From NCBI RefSeq assembly GCF_008086165.1, contig NZ_VSKL01000001.1:620001-684000 (forward strand): 64,000 nucleotides of DNA, written 5' to 3'. Both the position numbers and the translations under genes were made by a program. A model generated the notes under the pieces. That model saw only the letters and a program-made list of their open reading frames with translations. It made no database searches and was not told the DNA's origin. Positions 8,514-16,944 of this stretch are shown here, one piece after another. Within the stretch, counting starts at the first letter, position 1, and every line of letters starts with the position of its first letter. The DNA is from Algorimicrobium algoritergicola (lineage in GTDB: Bacteria; Bacteroidota; Bacteroidia; Flavobacteriales; Flavobacteriaceae).

Positions 8514-9821
8514 ATGAAAAAATGCTACACCTATTTTTTAACCATGTCTTTTTTTTTACTTTTTAGTCCATTGGTCCTGGCACAATATACCAGTATTCCA
8601 GATGCTGAATTTGAACAATTATTAATAACCGAATCTATTGATAGCGAAGGCATATTAGATGGTCAAGTATTAACCAGTGATGTGGCAGTTGTAACGAGTT
8701 TGGATATTTCTAGTACGTTTATTACCGATTTATCTGGTATTCAAGCTTTTTCGTCGCTTATAACTTTAGAGGCTTTAGGTCAATCTAACTTAATAAATAT
8801 AGACTTATCTGGTTTAGCTGCTTTAGAAAGTATAAACTTCTGGTTATGTACTAATGTAAATGCTTTAAACGTAACAGGCTGCAGCAATTTAAAAAATTTG
8901 AATATATCTTTTACGGCAATTCCAACTTTAGATTTAAGCACTAATAATTTACTAGAAGAAATTTATTTTGAGCGCGCTAGTAATTTATCCGATTTAGATT
9001 TAAGTGGTAAAACCAATCTTACCATATTATATGGTGATGAATCGGCTATTGAAACCATAGATATTACAGGTTGTTCCGCTTTATCAACTATTAGTATAAA
9101 CGAAACATCCGTCCAAGCATTAGACTTAAGTGGAAATACCGCTATTACCAGTTTAGGTTTTTATAGAACGGGTTTAAGAACTGTTAATTTAGCTAACTGT
9201 ACTAATTTAACGTCTTTAGATTTTACTTGGAATAATTATATTAACAGTATAGATTTATCCAATTGTATCAGCTTAACTGATATTGGTTTTTTAGATAGTT
9301 CTTCCATTTCTGCATTAGATACAGACGATTTATTAAATTTAGAAACCCTAACATTCGATAATGCAGGCGTAACAAGTTTGGATTTACGTAATAATACTAA
9401 TTTAACTACTTTGGGATTTTATGATTCCAGTATTTCTAATTTAGATTTACGAAACGGCAATAATACCAGTTTGGATTTAACTGTTTATTTTACCAATATA
9501 GATTGCATTAGTGTAGACGATGTTGATTATGCAACCAACAATTGGCCCGATGTTGTCGTTTACAGTACAGACTGCTCTACATTAAGTTTAAATGAAATTC
9601 AAACTGAATCTTTAAAATTATACCCTAATCCGAGTTCTGAATTTTTACAAATATCAGGTTTAAAACAACAAGTTCCATACACTATTTTTGATAGTCATGG
9701 AAAAAATGTGGTTTCAGGAGTTATGCAACCTGATGAAAAAATTGCCATTAATAAACTTCATTCTGGTTTATATTTTTTTCAAATTGACCAATTAACTCCT
9801 TTTAAATTCATAAAAAAATAA
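8514..9821 (+). CDS. T9SS-secreted leucine-rich-repeat protein
   Basis: 435 residues. An N-terminal signal peptide (MKKCYTYFLTMSFFLLFSPLVLAQ) is followed by YTSIPDAEFEQLLI, the usual lead-in of bacterial LRR surface proteins in this phylum. About a dozen irregular leucine-rich repeats of the form L-x-x-L-D-L-S-x-x-x-x-L follow up to about residue 350. The last ~75 residues (LKLYPNPSSEFLQISG ... LHSGLYFFQI ... FKFIKK) form a type A T9SS sorting domain. The protein should be exposed at the cell surface, where LRR folds usually bind protein or glycan. It is isolated from its neighbours; a gap of about 80 bp separates it from rpiB. Confidence 0.88.
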   Translation: MKKCYTYFLTMSFFLLFSPLVLAQYTSIPDAEFEQLLITESIDSEGILDGQVLTSDVAVVTSLDISSTFITDLSGIQAFSSLITLEALGQSNLINIDLSGLAALESINFWLCTNVNALNVTGCSNLKNLNISFTAIPTLDLSTNNLLEEIYFERASNLSDLDLSGKTNLTILYGDESAIETIDITGCSALSTISINETSVQALDLSGNTAITSLGFYRTGLRTVNLANCTNLTSLDFTWNNYINSIDLSNCISLTDIGFLDSSSISALDTDDLLNLETLTFDNAGVTSLDLRNNTNLTTLGFYDSSISNLDLRNGNNTSLDLTVYFTNIDCISVDDVDYATNNWPDVVVYSTDCSTLSLNEIQTESLKLYPNPSSEFLQISGLKQQVPYTIFDSHGKNVVSGVMQPDEKIAINKLHSGLYFFQIDQLTPFKFIKK

Positions 9822-9900
9822 CACGTATTCATCAGGTGACTATATATAAAGATGTCCTTTTATTTTTTTACCTTTAACCAGATACTAAAAGTTATAAAAA

Positions 9901-10335
9901 ATGAAAATATCTATAGGAAACGATCACGCAGGAACCGATTATAAATTAGCGGTTATTAAACATTTAGAAGCAAAAGGTCATCATGTTACTAACTACGGAA
10001 CAGATTCTAATGATAGTGTAGATTATCCAGATTATGTACATCCTGTTGCGGAAGATGTTGAAAATAAAAAAGCTGATTTTGGGATTATTATCTGCGGATC
10101 TGGTAATGGAGCCAACATGACGGCTAATAAACATCAAGGTGTGCGTTCAGCATTATGTTGGACCAAAGAAATTACAGCTTTAGCCAGACAACATAACGAT
10201 GCGAATATTTTAAGTATTCCAGCACGATATACAGCGGTTCAGCAAGCCATACAAATGGTTGATACGTTTTTAGAAACGGCTTTTGAAGGTGGCAGACACC
10301 AAAACCGTGTGGATAAAATACCAGCATCTTGCTAA
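9901..10335 (+). CDS. rpiB: Ribose-5-phosphate isomerase B
   Basis: 144 residues, the usual RpiB/LacAB length. It begins MKISIGNDHAGTDYKLAV with the conserved D-H-A-G substrate-binding motif, then GIIICGSGNGANMTANK carrying the catalytic cysteine and phosphate-binding glycines, and HNDANILSIPARY. The enzyme interconverts ribose 5-phosphate and ribulose 5-phosphate in the pentose-phosphate pathway. The stop codon abuts the ATG of the following CDF transporter gene, so the two are almost certainly co-transcribed. Confidence 0.94.
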   Translation: MKISIGNDHAGTDYKLAVIKHLEAKGHHVTNYGTDSNDSVDYPDYVHPVAEDVENKKADFGIIICGSGNGANMTANKHQGVRSALCWTKEITALARQHNDANILSIPARYTAVQQAIQMVDTFLETAFEGGRHQNRVDKIPASC

Positions 10336-11247
10336 ATGGACCCTTCGCATGTACACAATCACCAGCATCCTGATTTGAGAGGTAGAAATTTATTGATTTC
10401 TATTTTTCTGAACATCCTTATTACCATAGCACAAGTTATTGGTGGTTTAGTATCTGGAAGTTTGTCGTTGTTAAGTGATGCGCTGCATAATTTTAGCGAT
10501 GTTATTTCATTAATTATTAGTTACGTCGCTTCCAAACTTACCAAGCAAAAAGCCTCGGCAAGTAGAACGTTTGGTTTTAAACGCGCCGAAATTTTGGCCG
10601 CTTTTATAAATGCATCTACACTGGTAATTGTGGCTGTCATTTTAATTATTGAAGCAGTAAAACGTTTTTTTAATCCACAGGAAATTGAATCGTCTCTCGT
10701 TATTTGGTTATCTATTGTTGCTATTTTAGGCAATGGTTTTTCGGTGTTATTACTTAAAAGGGATTCCAAATCAAACCTTAATATGCGTTCAGCTTATTTG
10801 CATCTTATTACTGATATGCTGGCAAGTGTGGCCGTTTTAATTGGTGGATTATTGATGAAATATTACCAGTTATATTGGGTAGATAGCGTATTAACCTTTT
10901 TAATTGCCGTGTATTTAATTTGGGTTGGTTGGGATTTATTAAAAACATCCACCAAAATGATTATGCTTTTTACACCAGATCATATCAACATTGAAGAGGT
11001 GGTAAAAACAGTCAATCAGATTCCGAAAGTTAAAAAATTACACCATGTTCATATTTGGAATTTAAGTGATGATGAACTGCATTTAGAAGCGCATTTAGAT
11101 TTATACGAAAACATATCCATAACCGAATTTGATAACTTGTTAATAACCATAGAAAACGTATTGCACGACGAGTTTAATATTAATCACGTTACCATTCAAC
11201 CAGAATATGATAAAGCCGATCCTAAAGAAATAATTGTTCAAGACTAA
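10336..11247 (+). CDS. Cation diffusion facilitator (Zn/Co/Cd exporter, CzcD type)
   Basis: 303 residues. A short histidine-rich N-terminus (HVHNHQHPD) precedes six membrane segments. The metal-site motifs are visible: SLLSDALHNFSDV near residues 45-57 (HxxxD) and HLITDMLAS near 155. The C-terminal cytoplasmic domain (from about residue 215) contains KKLHHVHIWNLSDDELHLEAHL, the usual CDF histidine cluster. Such proteins export divalent cations, most often zinc, in exchange for protons. The gene directly abuts rpiB and is followed 14 bp later by a small lipoprotein gene. Confidence 0.92.
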   Translation: MDPSHVHNHQHPDLRGRNLLISIFLNILITIAQVIGGLVSGSLSLLSDALHNFSDVISLIISYVASKLTKQKASASRTFGFKRAEILAAFINASTLVIVAVILIIEAVKRFFNPQEIESSLVIWLSIVAILGNGFSVLLLKRDSKSNLNMRSAYLHLITDMLASVAVLIGGLLMKYYQLYWVDSVLTFLIAVYLIWVGWDLLKTSTKMIMLFTPDHINIEEVVKTVNQIPKVKKLHHVHIWNLSDDELHLEAHLDLYENISITEFDNLLITIENVLHDEFNINHVTIQPEYDKADPKEIIVQD

Positions 11248-11261
11248 CCAAGTTAATACCT

Positions 11262-11654
11262 ATGAAACAGCTTGCTTTACTTTGTGTTTTAGTAGTTTTT
11301 AGTTCCTGCTCGCACGTTACTGAAAATATTATAGATGAAGCGTTTCCAGAGCCAGAAGGTTTGGAAATAGGCGTTAAAAACAATACAAATTTAACCTTTT
11401 TACGTACTGAAATCGTGGCAGCTAATGGTAATTTGGTATTTCAACAAATAGCACCTAATAGTTATTCTGGTTTTTATGAAATGTCTGCTATTTATTCTGA
11501 AGTAGAAATAACAGTTCAAACAGAAAATGGTTATTATTCTTATATACCAACCAGTTATAATCAAGATACGCGCGTCACTAAAGGACGTTTTTATTTTGAA
11601 GTATCTATAATCACGCCCGGTAATACATTAGTTGTCACTAGAAAATCCTTTTAA
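11262..11654 (+). CDS. Small lipoprotein of unknown function
   Basis: 130 residues starting MKQLALLCVLVVFSSCSH, a clear SPII signal with the lipobox cysteine at about residue 16. The rest looks beta-rich with many N, T and Y residues and no motif I recognise. It follows the CDF exporter by 14 bp and precedes the acetyltransferase by 2 bp, so it is probably part of an rpiB-CDF-lipoprotein-GNAT operon. No function is assigned. Confidence 0.75.
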   Translation: MKQLALLCVLVVFSSCSHVTENIIDEAFPEPEGLEIGVKNNTNLTFLRTEIVAANGNLVFQQIAPNSYSGFYEMSAIYSEVEITVQTENGYYSYIPTSYNQDTRVTKGRFYFEVSIITPGNTLVVTRKSF

Positions 11655-11656
11655 CA

Positions 11657-12100
11657 ATGTTAGAAATTAAGACCAAAATATTTCAAGAATTAACACGTGA
11701 TGAATTGTATCAATTATTGCAACTTCGCAGTGAAGTATTTGTAGTAGAACAAGATTGTGTGTATCAAGATATTGATGGAAAAGACGATAAAGCCCTACAT
11801 GTTTTAGGTTTTAAAAATGATAAAATAGTTGCGTATACGCGCATATTTAAACCCGGTTTTTATTTTGATGACGCTAGTATTGGTCGTGTGGTTGTGAAAA
11901 ATTCTGAACGCAAACACCAATATGGTTATGATATTATGAAAGCATCTATTGAAGCCATAAAAAACACCTATAACGAGACCACTATTAAGATTTCCGCACA
12001 AACGTATTTAAAAAAATTCTATACTAATTTAGGGTTTCAGGAAGTTGGCGAAGGGTATTTAGAAGATGGTATTCCACATATTGGAATGATTAAAACCTAA
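11657..12100 (+). CDS. ElaA-type GNAT N-acetyltransferase
   Basis: 147 residues that match ElaA-like acetyltransferases: LRSEVFVVEQDCVYQDIDGKD near residues 23-43 is the family signature, followed by YTRIFKPG and the acetyl-CoA-binding segment IGRVVVKNSERKHQYGYDIM, then a C-terminal AQTYLKKFYTNLGFQEVGEGYLEDGIPHIGM block. The acceptor substrate is unknown. It is the last gene of the likely rpiB operon and overlaps the convergent OmpA-family gene by four bases. Confidence 0.9.
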   Translation: MLEIKTKIFQELTRDELYQLLQLRSEVFVVEQDCVYQDIDGKDDKALHVLGFKNDKIVAYTRIFKPGFYFDDASIGRVVVKNSERKHQYGYDIMKASIEAIKNTYNETTIKISAQTYLKKFYTNLGFQEVGEGYLEDGIPHIGMIKT

Positions 12101-12942
12101 TTTTTTCCACCAACATAGGTCAGTAATATTTCTACACGTCTGTCAAATTTGGCTTCACCACCTAATGGGAATCTACCACGCATACCAACGAATTTCATGC
12201 GTTTTTTTTCAACTCCTTTCCGCGCTAAATAATCGTAAATATATTTAGCTCTAGTTACCGATAAATTTTGCTTATTTGTTGCTCTATCAACGGCATCACG
12301 ACGATTTTGTGTACAACACACATGTCCTTGAATGGTAAAATAAATATCGTCGCGTTCTTTGAGTGTTTCAGCAATTTCCTCTAATGTTTTTTTAGATTCC
12401 GGAAGTAAATAACTATAACCTGTTTTGAATAAAATATTTTCTAATAAGAATTTATCACCAGCTTTCACATCGCCTTTTAAAGATTCTGAAAAATCCTTTT
12501 TCTTGGGTTTTATTAAATCGGCTTCTGTTCTTGGCGGGGAATAAGGTTTTACACGAATTTCAACCTTGCGGTTTAAGCCACGAATTTTTGCTATATTTTC
12601 TTCATCTAAAACTTTTAATAACACTTCGCCTTTGCCATCTACATTGGTAATTTTAGTTTCATCAAACTCATTATTCGAAAAAATGGTTTTGATGGAATTG
12701 GCTCGGTATTGCGAGAGTTTTAGGTTGTAGGAATCGGTTCCGGTATCATCGGTAAAGCCGTAAATGGAAATTTTTTCAATATCTAAAGATTCAATTTCAG
12801 AAAGGAATAATAGCAACCTGCTTTCTTCAGTTGGTAATACGATATATTCATCAGTTTCAAAAAATACAATATGCCTGCGCTCTTCTTGTGAAAAAAGCCA
12901 GTTGAAACCAATAAAAAATAGGATGACTATTCTTGTTTTCAT
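12097..12942 (-). CDS. Protein with two tandem OmpA-like domains
   Basis: 281 residues with a signal peptide (MKTRIVILFFIGFNWLFSQ). Two OmpA/MotB-type peptidoglycan-binding modules follow each other: residues about 20-130 (ISIYGFTDDTGTDSYNLKLSQYRA ... GLNRKVEIRV) and about 160-280 (LLENILFKTGYSYLLPES ... IQGHVCCTQNRRDAVDRATN ... LSVTRAKYIYDYLARKGV ... FDRRVEILLTY). No transmembrane barrel is present. The expected place is the periplasm, bound to peptidoglycan. The second module has a CC pair in the GH(S/T)D loop, which is unusual. It converges with, and overlaps by 4 nt, the acetyltransferase gene. Confidence 0.85.
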   Translation of the reverse strand: MKTRIVILFFIGFNWLFSQEERRHIVFFETDEYIVLPTEESRLLLFLSEIESLDIEKISIYGFTDDTGTDSYNLKLSQYRANSIKTIFSNNEFDETKITNVDGKGEVLLKVLDEENIAKIRGLNRKVEIRVKPYSPPRTEADLIKPKKKDFSESLKGDVKAGDKFLLENILFKTGYSYLLPESKKTLEEIAETLKERDDIYFTIQGHVCCTQNRRDAVDRATNKQNLSVTRAKYIYDYLARKGVEKKRMKFVGMRGRFPLGGEAKFDRRVEILLTYVGGKN

Positions 12943-12977
12943 TACTAAAAGGGCATATAAATCTCAATATATTTAAA

Positions 12978-14612
12978 TTATTTTAAATAACCATTATAAG
13001 TACTTGGATTCGATAATATGGTGGCTGCTTTTTTGATTTCTAAATTATGAACTTTATAATAATCATATAAACCTTCACGGTAGACGTAACGCTTAACAAT
13101 TTCGTCTGTTAAAAGGGTTAGTAAATCATCTTTATTCTCATCAATGGCGAGCGCTTTGGAGTTATTTAAATTACTAATTAATGTGTTGTAATCTTTTTGA
13201 ATGTTATCATCTAGTTGTTCCTTTTCAGCACTTTTTAAGACATCTGCCAAAGCTTTTTCGGTTTCGGTAACGTAGTTGAAGTTATTCGTTTTTAAATAGC
13301 TTTTAAAGGCATTAAAATCGGCATTAGATAATTCAAAATCTGTCACATTCAAATTTGGATGCTTGTAGTAATATTCGGTTGCATAATCAAATATTAAAAA
13401 GTCGTTTTGAATGGCATTTGTAATGGCTGAATTTTCAATAACATTTAACGTTTCATCCGGTAAAACACCGCCACCATCAAAAACCTTACGGCCATTTTTG
13501 GTTTTAAACTCGTTGTATTTATCCTTTTCAATGCGTACAGCGTTGTTATTATCATCACGATGCCAATAATCTAATGCTTGAATACAACGCCCAGAAGGCG
13601 TGTAATAACGGGAAATGGTAATTTTAAGCTGTGTACCATAAGACAAGGGTTTTGGTCGTTGCACAAGGCCTTTTCCAAAACTTCTAGAACCTACAATTAC
13701 AGCTCGATCTAAATCTTGTAAGGAACCTGATACAATTTCACTTGCTGATGCGCTTCCGCCATTAATAAGAACCACTAGCGGAATTTCCGTATCAATTGGC
13801 TCCTTTTGAGTGTAATATTCACGATTGTATTTTTTGACTTTTGATTTAGTTGTCACAACCAATTGCCCTTTAGGGATAAATAAATTAACCACATTTACAG
13901 CTTCCAATAATAAACCACCAGGATTGCCACGTAAATCTAAAATAACACGTTCGGCACCTTGGGCTTTTAAATCGCGCAAGGCATAACCTGTTTGTTGGGA
14001 GGCTTTATTATTAAATTTATTCAGTACGATATAGCCTGTTTTGTCATCCACCATAGAAAAATGGGGTACCGCATCAATTTCAATTTCCGATCGGGTAATT
14101 TTTGTTGTAAACTCCTTGCCTTGACGTAAATACATCACGTTTACTTGAGAACCATTGGTCCCTTTTAATAAATCGCCAGCGTCATCTTTATAATTAGCAA
14201 TGACGGTGTTTTCAATTTTTATAATTTCATCACCAGCTTTTAAACCGGCTTTATCAGCCGGATAATCTTTGTATGGTTCAATAATAACCAGTTTGTCTTT
14301 CATGGTGCGCACGTTGGCACCAATTCCGGTATAATCACCAGTACGTCTTATTTTTTCAGCTTCTACATCTTGTTCATTATAAAACTGGGTATATGGATCC
14401 AAATCTTTCAGCATACTTTTAATGGCAGTATCCATTAATTCAGCAGGATTGGTTTCATCCACATAATTCATATTAATTTCTTTATATAAGGTGGTGAAGA
14501 TTTCAATTTGCTTTGCTATTTCAAAAAAATCGTTTTGAAAAGCCGAACCTGTTATGAAAACAGTGAGCGCGAAAAAGGGGATAAGGATGCGCTTTTTAAG
14601 TAATTTTTTCAT
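12978..14612 (-). CDS. S41 C-terminal-processing peptidase
   Basis: 544 residues. A membrane/signal segment (residues 8-25) is followed by an N-terminal helical domain with LDPYTQFYNEQDVE, a PDZ domain (about 85-165; GLKAGDEIIKIE) and the S41 serine-protease core with VILDLRGNPGGLL and the catalytic serine in INGGSASASEIVSGSLQD, plus the catalytic-lysine region SRSFGKGLVQ. It processes or degrades periplasmic proteins at their C-termini. It overlaps rnpA upstream by 17 bases, the usual flavobacterial arrangement, and is probably translated from the same message. The long C-terminal helical extension is normal for Bacteroidota members. Confidence 0.93.
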   Translation of the reverse strand: MKKLLKKRILIPFFALTVFITGSAFQNDFFEIAKQIEIFTTLYKEINMNYVDETNPAELMDTAIKSMLKDLDPYTQFYNEQDVEAEKIRRTGDYTGIGANVRTMKDKLVIIEPYKDYPADKAGLKAGDEIIKIENTVIANYKDDAGDLLKGTNGSQVNVMYLRQGKEFTTKITRSEIEIDAVPHFSMVDDKTGYIVLNKFNNKASQQTGYALRDLKAQGAERVILDLRGNPGGLLLEAVNVVNLFIPKGQLVVTTKSKVKKYNREYYTQKEPIDTEIPLVVLINGGSASASEIVSGSLQDLDRAVIVGSRSFGKGLVQRPKPLSYGTQLKITISRYYTPSGRCIQALDYWHRDDNNNAVRIEKDKYNEFKTKNGRKVFDGGGVLPDETLNVIENSAITNAIQNDFLIFDYATEYYYKHPNLNVTDFELSNADFNAFKSYLKTNNFNYVTETEKALADVLKSAEKEQLDDNIQKDYNTLISNLNNSKALAIDENKDDLLTLLTDEIVKRYVYREGLYDYYKVHNLEIKKAATILSNPSTYNGYLK

Positions 14613-14997
14613 GGTTAGTTTCTTTAGAAATGGCGTTTGTAAACTTTTTAAATAGTTTATTCATGGACTGCTCCACCTGAATATACGTTGGTTTACTGCT
14701 ACCAATGTACAAAATCATAAACGCATAAGATGTTGTCATATTGTTAAAATATGTGGTTTTGTTTAATCTATAGGCTTCACGCATAAGGCGTTTAATGCGC
14801 ATCCTATCTACCGCTTTTTTAAAATGTTTTTTGGATACGGAAACGCCTGTTTTAATTGGTGTATCTACATCTTCAGGTGTGGTTTCAATATAAACCATAC
14901 GAAATGGATAAGCAGAAACGGATTGCCCTTCTGTAAAGAGTTTATCTATCAGTTTTTTGCTTTTTAATTTTTCGTGTTTGTTATACGTTCTATCCAT
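14596..14997 (-). CDS. rnpA: Ribonuclease P protein component
   Basis: 133 residues; the usual length is about 115-135. It starts MDRTYNKHEKLKSKKLIDKLF and contains the family core GVSVSKKHFKKAVDRMRIKRLMREAYR (residues about 50-77), the arginine-rich RNR-like motif that contacts the RNase P RNA and the tRNA 5' leader. The final helix includes AFMILYIGSSKPTYIQVEQSM. Its 3' end overlaps the S41 peptidase start by 17 bases, implying coupled translation. Unlike in many bacteria, rpmH is not next to it. Confidence 0.94.
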   Translation of the reverse strand: MDRTYNKHEKLKSKKLIDKLFTEGQSVSAYPFRMVYIETTPEDVDTPIKTGVSVSKKHFKKAVDRMRIKRLMREAYRLNKTTYFNNMTTSYAFMILYIGSSKPTYIQVEQSMNKLFKKFTNAISKETNHEKIT

Positions 14998-15025
14998 GCA
15001 GTTTCAAAGGTACAAAGTAAGCATA

Positions 15026-15060
15026 AAAAAAAGCTGCTTTTACTAAAAAAGCAGCTTTTT
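15026..15060 (-). terminator. Terminator downstream of the M1 peptidase gene
   Basis: A 14-bp stem, AAAAAGCTGCTTTT with AAAAGCAGCTTTTT, around a short loop. It lies between the 3' end of the minus-strand M1 peptidase gene and the start of rnpA. A T run on the minus strand follows the stem, so it should end the M1 transcript. Confidence 0.75.
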
Positions 15061-15077
15061 GAATACTTTAAAAAAAT

Positions 15078-16877
15078 TTATTTTTCTAGTTTATTATTCT
15101 CTCTATTAATATCTGCCACCCATTGTTTTGGGTCTATTTCAACAGATTTTATAGCTTTTGAAACCTCAAACGTATAGTTTGGATTTGCCCAAGCCCAATC
15201 CGCAATAATAGTGGCTTCAGTTGGTTTTTCACCACGCATCATTTGTAGTGGAATGTAAAAATCTTCTGTGGTACCATCTGTATAGGTTACGGTTAAATCT
15301 ATAGGCATTGGAATAATTTCAATACGCTCTAAAGAAATGGTTTTATCCTCTATACTTTTTACAGCATAATCAATGGTGTTGGTGGTTTGAGCAAAATCAA
15401 TTAAATACCAATCTAATTCTAAATCCGTCACTTTTTCAGCTGAACGAATAATATCTAATGGTGTTGGGTGCTTAAATTTAAAATCATTAAAATATTTTTT
15501 AATGGTTTTGCTTAAATTTTCTTCACCAATAATATAACCCAATTGCGATAAAAACACGGAACCTTTACTATATGCTGCAATACCATAAGCCTGATTATAA
15601 GCGTAACGATCCGCATGCGTTGTTAGTGGTTGCTCTTTATCAGATTTTGCTAAAAACAAATAGCTTCTATAAGATGCTGACGTCGGATGATCATTGCCTT
15701 CATCCATCACTTCATTCATGGCGTAATCACTGTAAAAGCTAGTAAAACCTTCATCCATCCACTCGTGTTTTAACTCGTTGGTAGCTAATAAAAACTGAAA
15801 CCAAGTATGTGCTAATTCGTGTGCCGTAACACCTACTAAACTCCCAAACGAGCGATTTCCAGTAATTAGCGTACCCATAGCATATTCCATACCGCCATCA
15901 CCACCTTGAATAACCGAGTATTGCTTGTATGGATATTCGCCAATATGTTCACTAAAATATTGCATTAATGCAACCGTTTTTGGTTGTAGTTTTTTCCAGT
16001 CTGCTTGCTTTTCAGCATCCAATGTGTTTTTGTAATAAAAATGCAATAATGGTCCATCAGGAACTTGCATCGTATCATGAATATAATCAGGATCTGCAGC
16101 CCACATAAAATCGTGAACTTTCGGTGCAATGATGTGAATGGTTTTTTTATTTCCTTTTATTTTCACGTCTTCTTGTTGATAACCTGTACTACCAACAACG
16201 TAATTTTTATCAATGGTTAATTTGACATCAAAATCGCCCCAAACACTGTGAAACTCACGACCAATATATGGATCAGCATGCCAGCCTTCAAAATCGTATT
16301 CGGCTAATTTTGGATACCATTGCACCATTGATAACGCCACACCTTCTGCGCTGTTTCGTCCGGAACGACGAATTTGAACAGGTACTTGACCATCAAAATC
16401 CATATCAAATGTTACAGATTCTCCTGGTTGAATAGATTTTGCTAACTGAACTTCTAAAACCGTACCAACAGTTTCATGCTTTAATGTTGTTCCATTTTGC
16501 TTTAATGAATTGACTTTAATATACCCAATTTCGTTAGGTTGAAGTTTACTAATTCTATCGCCAACACGTCTGTCTGGATCTGAAATAGTTCTAGAACGTA
16601 CATCCATTTCACTACCTGGTTGAAAGGCATTAAAATATAAATGATAATACACACGGTTTAAAACATCCGGTGAATTATTGGTGTATACTAATTTCTGTTT
16701 ACCTTGATATTGAAAGGATTCCACATCCATATCAATTTCCATTTTATAGTCAACATGTTGTTGCCAATAGTACGGGTTGTTGGATTTTTCTACTGGATTT
16801 TGTGCTTCTACTTGACTTGTTGTACCACAAGCTAATAGAAGACTTAAACAGCATACGGAAAGCATGATTTTTTTCAT
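15078..16877 (-). CDS. M1-family metallopeptidase lipoprotein
   Basis: 599 residues. An SPII signal (MKKIMLSVCCLSLLLACG) makes it a lipoprotein. The M1 gluzincin features are clear: GGMEYAMGTLI (the GxMEN-equivalent exopeptidase motif) near residue 330, HELAHTWFQFLL near 355, and EWMDEGFTSFYSDYA near 375, supplying the HExxH...E zinc ligands. It probably trims peptides as an aminopeptidase at the cell envelope. The N-terminal beta-saddle domain (about 30-240) is typical. It lies downstream of the subtilisin-like gene, from which a terminator separates it. Confidence 0.93.
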   Translation of the reverse strand: MKKIMLSVCCLSLLLACGTTSQVEAQNPVEKSNNPYYWQQHVDYKMEIDMDVESFQYQGKQKLVYTNNSPDVLNRVYYHLYFNAFQPGSEMDVRSRTISDPDRRVGDRISKLQPNEIGYIKVNSLKQNGTTLKHETVGTVLEVQLAKSIQPGESVTFDMDFDGQVPVQIRRSGRNSAEGVALSMVQWYPKLAEYDFEGWHADPYIGREFHSVWGDFDVKLTIDKNYVVGSTGYQQEDVKIKGNKKTIHIIAPKVHDFMWAADPDYIHDTMQVPDGPLLHFYYKNTLDAEKQADWKKLQPKTVALMQYFSEHIGEYPYKQYSVIQGGDGGMEYAMGTLITGNRSFGSLVGVTAHELAHTWFQFLLATNELKHEWMDEGFTSFYSDYAMNEVMDEGNDHPTSASYRSYLFLAKSDKEQPLTTHADRYAYNQAYGIAAYSKGSVFLSQLGYIIGEENLSKTIKKYFNDFKFKHPTPLDIIRSAEKVTDLELDWYLIDFAQTTNTIDYAVKSIEDKTISLERIEIIPMPIDLTVTYTDGTTEDFYIPLQMMRGEKPTEATIIADWAWANPNYTFEVSKAIKSVEIDPKQWVADINRENNKLEK

Positions 16878-16895
16878 AATACGTAAAATTTAAGT

Positions 16896-16932
16896 AAAAA
16901 AAATCCCATCGGTTTAGGATGAGATTTTTTTT
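16896..16932 (-). terminator. Terminator downstream of the S8 peptidase gene
   Basis: AAAAAATCCCATC pairs with GATGAGATTTTTT with one mismatch, around a short loop, just beyond the 3' end of the minus-strand S8 gene. The minus-strand T run supports termination of that transcript before the M1 gene. Confidence 0.65.
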
Positions 16933-16944
16933 GTTATAAAATAA

